Positions 6,218 to 8,607 of a stretch of 8,607 bases of DNA are shown in pieces; the first letter of the stretch is position 1, and every line of letters begins with the position of its first letter. The notes below the pieces were generated by a model. It worked only from the letters and a program-made list of their open reading frames with translations. It had not been told where the DNA came from and ran no database searches. The stretch comes from JAGQTE01 sp964648005 (GTDB lineage: Bacteria > Actinomycetota > Acidimicrobiia > Acidimicrobiales > Acidimicrobilacustridaceae): NCBI GenBank assembly GCA_964648005.1, contig CAZYKR010000196.1, positions 1 through 8,607 on the forward strand, read 5' to 3'. A program made the translations under genes and the position numbers.

Positions 6218-7063
6218 TCACCCCAAGGTCTGCTCTGCAGCTGCACGCATCACCGCCGCCGGGGCCGGCCGTCCGGTCCACAGCTCGATGGCGACCGCAG
6301 CCTGATGCACGAGCATGCCGAGCCCACCCAGCGGCGTGGCACCGCGCTCGGCCGCCGCGGCGAGCAGGGGCGTCACGAGTGGCTGGTACACGATGTCGAC
6401 GACGAGCTGTCCCGGTCGCAACAGGGCCACGTCGCAGGGCACGGCGCCCCCCGGGGCCTCACCCATCCCGACGGAGGTGGCGTTGATGACGATGTCGGCA
6501 TCGGCCACGGCGGTGGGGGCAGCGGTGCGGCCCACCCCGGGCGCCAGGGAGGCCGCCTGCTCGGCGGTCGCCGCCGTGCGGTTGACGACGGCGACCTCCC
6601 CGGCACCGGCGTCGGCCAGGGCGGCCACGATGGCCCGGGCTGCGCCGCCGGCGCCGAGCACGACGCAGCTCGCCTCGGCGATCGGATGGTCCGGCGCCTC
6701 GTCGCCGAGGGATCGCACGAAGCCCGCACCGTCGGTGTTGTGGCCGATGAGGCGGCCGTGCACGGTCGTCACGCAGTTCACGGCACCCAACATCGCGGCC
6801 GCCGGGGTGAGCTCGTCGACCGTCGCGGCCACGTCCGCCTTGTGCGGCATGGTCACCGACAGGCCCCCGAGACCCAACGTGCGCATGGCATCGAGCGCGG
6901 CGCTGGCGCCGCCCGCCGGCACGTCGAACGCCACGTACACCCAATCGAGGTCCAACGCCCGGAACGCGGCGTTGACGATCGCCGGCGAGCGGGAGTGGCG
7001 GATCGGGTCGCCGATGACGGCGGCGACGGTGGTCGCCCCGCCGGGTGCCCACGGCTCGCTCAG
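6218..7063 (-). CDS. aroE: Shikimate dehydrogenase (NADP+), probable CTG start
   Basis: Reduces 3-dehydroshikimate to shikimate, the fourth pathway step. Numbered from the CTG at 7063, the protein has 281 residues, normal for AroE. The shikimate-binding loop is GDPIRHSRSP (18-27) with Ser24 and Ser26. Catalytic Lys75 sits in SVTMPHKADV, and Asn96 (GAVNC) and Asp111 (GHNTDG) complete the active site. The nucleotide-binding loop is LGAGGAAR (136-143), followed by VNRT; GGLGMLVHQAA lies near the C-terminus. The start is odd: no ATG, GTG or TTG lies in frame near the expected N-terminus. The nearest upstream conventional start (7168) adds 35 Arg-rich residues that are a shadow of the mltG 3' end. 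The first TTG downstream would remove the shikimate-binding loop. CTG overlaps the mltG stop as CTGA, like the other four-base overlaps in this cluster, with AGGA nine bases upstream. Confidence 0.93.
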   Translation of the reverse strand: MSEPWAPGGATTVAAVIGDPIRHSRSPAIVNAAFRALDLDWVYVAFDVPAGGASAALDAMRTLGLGGLSVTMPHKADVAATVDELTPAAAMLGAVNCVTTVHGRLIGHNTDGAGFVRSLGDEAPDHPIAEASCVVLGAGGAARAIVAALADAGAGEVAVVNRTAATAEQAASLAPGVGRTAAPTAVADADIVINATSVGMGEAPGGAVPCDVALLRPGQLVVDIVYQPLVTPLLAAAAERGATPLGGLGMLVHQAAVAIELWTGRPAPAAVMRAAAEQTLG

Positions 7064-8262
7064 AGCAACCCGTCCTGCTGCGCCTGCGCCTGGGCGTCGA
7101 GGAACTCGTCGTAGTCGTCCGTGAAGAAGTGGCGCCCCTCGGCGTCGCTGAGCACGTAGTACAGCCACTCACCCTCAGCGGGGTTCATCGCCGCCTCGAG
7201 CGAGGCCTTGCCCGGGTTGGCGATGGGCGTCGGCGGCAGGCCCGATCGCTGCCGCGTGTTGTACGGGCAGTCGATCTGGAGGTCGGACCGCGTGAGCTCC
7301 TGCTTGTCGCGCAGCTCGGGGCAGTAGAAGAGCGTGGCGTCGATCTCCATGCGCATGTTGCGCTCGAGGCGGTTGTAGATCACCCGGGCGATCTTGGCCC
7401 GGTCCTCGTCGACCTTGGCCTCCTTCTCGATCATCGACGCCACGATCAGCGCCTCGTACGGCGTGACCTCGCGGCTGCCGGCGACACCCGAGAGCTTCGT
7501 CGGGGCGTCGGCGAGACCGACCTCGTCGGCGACCTGGTCGAACTTGGTCATCATCTGGGCGAGCAGCGCGCCCTCATCGGCGATGGCCGACTCCTGCACC
7601 CGGTAGGTCGCCGGGAACAGGAACCCTTCGAGCGGTTGCTGCGGGGTGTGGTACTTGGTGGCCCCGGCGACGGCGGCGGCCTCGGCGTTGACCAGCTCGG
7701 CGTCGGTCATCTGCGGAAAGCTGTTGATGATCTTCGAGTGCATGGCGGCGAAGGTCATGCCCTCGGGGAAGTTCACGTCGATGAACTGCTCCGGCAGCGG
7801 ATCGGCCTGGAGACGCACGATCACGTCGTCGAGGGCCATCCCATGGTAGAGGTCGTCGTACTGACCGGCCTTGACGGACTCGAGCCCCTTCCACTTGCCG
7901 TAGTAGCGGAAGATGGTGCCGTTCTCGATGACGCCCGCCTCTTCGAGCAGGCTCGACACCTGGGTGAGCGTGGCGCCGGTCGGTACCGACAGCGTGACCT
8001 CATCACCCGATTGGCCGGTGCCCCGCACCTGCGACACGGCCCACCAACCCGCCACGCCGACGAGGCCCACCACCACGACGGCGAACACCGCGAACACGAC
8101 CATGCCCTTGCGCACGATGCCCATCTCGCGCGGGATGTAGACGTAGTCGCCGTCGTCGTCGCTGGAGACGACCTCGTCGTCGTACTCCTCGTACTCCTCG
8201 TACTCGTCGTACGCGTCGTAGGCGTCGCTGTCGCTGTCGTAGGGGTCGTGGGAGTCGCTCAC
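7060..8262 (-). CDS. mltG: Endolytic murein transglycosylase MltG (YceG family) with acidic Tyr-rich N-terminal tail
   Basis: Cleaves nascent glycan strands at the outer face of the cytoplasmic membrane and is thought to end peptidoglycan polymerisation. The 400-residue protein has a cytoplasmic tail (1-52), one transmembrane helix (about 53-76) and an extracytoplasmic part. A LysM-like region (about 88-155) precedes the YceG catalytic domain: LEGFLFPATYRV (211-222), ASMIEKEA (275-282) with catalytic Glu279, VIYNRLE (294-300), and YNTRQRSGLPPTPIANPG (334-351). The tail is extremely rich in Asp, Glu and Tyr, partly as five tandem triplets (residues 13-27). Two cysteines, C314 and C332, flank a short insertion before the YNT motif and could form a disulfide outside the cell. 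The start is GTG at 8262, overlapping the ruvX stop (GTGA); no strong ribosome binding site is seen. Its stop overlaps aroE. The neighbour pair ruvX-mltG is a widespread bacterial arrangement. Confidence 0.95.
   Translation of the reverse strand: MSDSHDPYDSDSDAYDAYDEYEEYEEYDDEVVSSDDDGDYVYIPREMGIVRKGMVVFAVFAVVVVGLVGVAGWWAVSQVRGTGQSGDEVTLSVPTGATLTQVSSLLEEAGVIENGTIFRYYGKWKGLESVKAGQYDDLYHGMALDDVIVRLQADPLPEQFIDVNFPEGMTFAAMHSKIINSFPQMTDAELVNAEAAAVAGATKYHTPQQPLEGFLFPATYRVQESAIADEGALLAQMMTKFDQVADEVGLADAPTKLSGVAGSREVTPYEALIVASMIEKEAKVDEDRAKIARVIYNRLERNMRMEIDATLFYCPELRDKQELTRSDLQIDCPYNTRQRSGLPPTPIANPGKASLEAAMNPAEGEWLYYVLSDAEGRHFFTDDYDEFLDAQAQAQQDGLL
7073..7076 (-). promoter_or_regulatory. Ribosome binding site supporting the aroE CTG start
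   Basis: AGGA on the minus strand lies nine bases before the CTG at 7063-7061, inside the last codons of mltG. Together with the CTGA stop/start overlap it supports coupled initiation at the non-standard codon. The motif is only four bases long, so on its own it is weak evidence. Confidence 0.4.
8182..8226 (-). repeat. Five-copy 9-base in-frame tandem repeat in mltG
   Basis: Five adjacent 9-base units code for the triplets DAY, DAY, DEY, EEY, EEY (MltG residues 13-27). On the plus strand two units of CGTACTCCT are identical, and the next three differ by one or two bases each. Codons are GAC/GAG/GCG/GCC plus TAC throughout. The pattern suggests growth by slippage of a unit encoding an acidic-acidic-tyrosine motif, and copy number may vary between strains. 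Confidence 0.8.
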
Positions 8263-8607
8263 GTCGAGGGGTCCGGCTCTCGGGACGGGCGGCCGTCCAA
8301 CCAGGCCTGGAGCAGCACGGCGGCTGCGACCTTGTCGACGACGGCTCGCCGGGCAGGCCCCTTCACGTTCTGCTCGCGCAGGGCCCGCTCCGCGGTCACG
8401 GTGGTCAGCCGCTCATCGTAGGTCTCCACCGGGATGGCGGTCACGGCACCCAGCGCGTCGGCCTCGTCGAGCGCCGCCGCGGCGGCGGGTCCGATCGAGC
8501 CGTCCATCGATAGCGGGAGCCCGACGACGATGCGCTCGGCACCGACCTCCTCGGCCAGCTCCACCAGCCGTCGACGGTCCCGGACCGGATCGCCGCAGCG
8601 ATGCACC
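8259..8607 (-). CDS. ruvX: RuvX/YqgF family Holliday junction resolvase-like protein, 5' end outside window
   Basis: The last 115 codons of a YqgF-family protein with an RNase H fold, implicated in pre-16S rRNA processing and in Holliday junction resolution. The usual protein has about 140-160 residues, so roughly 30-40 N-terminal residues, including the first catalytic aspartate of the GVDxG motif, lie beyond base 8607. Numbering from the GTG codon at 8606: IVVGLPLSMDGSIGPAA (26-42), PVETYDERLTTVTAERAL (59-76) with acidic Glu61 and Asp64, and VKGPARRAVVDKVAAAVLLQ (81-100) with Asp91. That GTG is internal, since the family sequence continues upstream. The stop overlaps the mltG start by four bases. 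In actinobacteria alaS normally precedes this gene. Confidence 0.93.
   Translation of the reverse strand, partial: VHRCGDPVRDRRRLVELAEEVGAERIVVGLPLSMDGSIGPAAAAALDEADALGAVTAIPVETYDERLTTVTAERALREQNVKGPARRAVVDKVAAAVLLQAWLDGRPSREPDPST

Noticed and set aside
7064..7168. Upstream start at 7168 for aroE
   Set aside because: It would add 35 Arg-rich residues read from within the mltG coding region in another frame, with no AroE similarity.
1..8607. CRISPR array, tRNA, rRNA, insertion sequence, phage or toxin-antitoxin genes
   Set aside because: No spaced direct repeats, tRNA-like folds, transposase or integrase motifs, or small two-gene modules were seen. Coding density and composition are even throughout.

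Overview
This window reads as a chromosomal stretch of a GC-rich actinobacterium. The order ruvX–mltG–aroE–(DUF4388)–A24 peptidase–aroC–aroK–aroB–aroQ–pepQ matches the shikimate locus I remember from Actinomycetota; in Mycobacterium tuberculosis it is the Rv2554c-to-Rv2535c region, which also carries a prepilin-peptidase-like gene next to aroE. The inserted DUF4388 gene and the protein sequences suggest a deep branch such as Acidimicrobiia, but that placement is an impression, not a computed result. All ten genes I can support lie on the minus strand. The very long plus-strand open frames are shadows caused by high GC at codon third positions.

Layout, in the direction of transcription (right to left). 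The 3' part of ruvX (Holliday-junction resolvase-like) enters at the right edge, followed by mltG (membrane-bound lytic transglycosylase, peptidoglycan termination) and aroE (shikimate dehydrogenase). These three are joined by 4-base stop/start overlaps. A 144-base gap follows, with a hairpin that could be a terminator and a separate inverted repeat. Next come a DUF4388 protein with a strong ribosome binding site and a short A24-type prepilin peptidase. A 61-base gap holds a possible leaderless promoter. The chorismate block aroC–aroK–aroB–aroQ then runs with 1- or 4-base overlaps, directly into an M24 Xaa-Pro peptidase gene that leaves the window at base 1.

How it works together: AroB, AroQ, AroE, AroK and AroC give five of the seven steps of the common aromatic pathway. 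Only DAHP synthase and EPSP synthase (AroA) are not here. RuvX, MltG and PepQ are housekeeping neighbours of this locus. The DUF4388 and A24 pair looks like a small surface-appendage or signalling insert within the metabolic operon.

I do not see a new defence system, mobile element, CRISPR array or RNA gene. The points most worth checking are: (1) the M24 peptidase frame stays open to the left edge but stops resembling M24 after about residue 290 and lacks the expected metal-binding histidine motif, which points to a chimeric contig or a real domain replacement; (2) aroE has no ATG, GTG or TTG at a sensible position and appears to start at a CTG that overlaps the mltG stop; (3) MltG carries an acidic, tyrosine-rich cytoplasmic tail encoded by a 9-base tandem repeat; and (4) a leaderless-type promoter candidate sits just before aroC.
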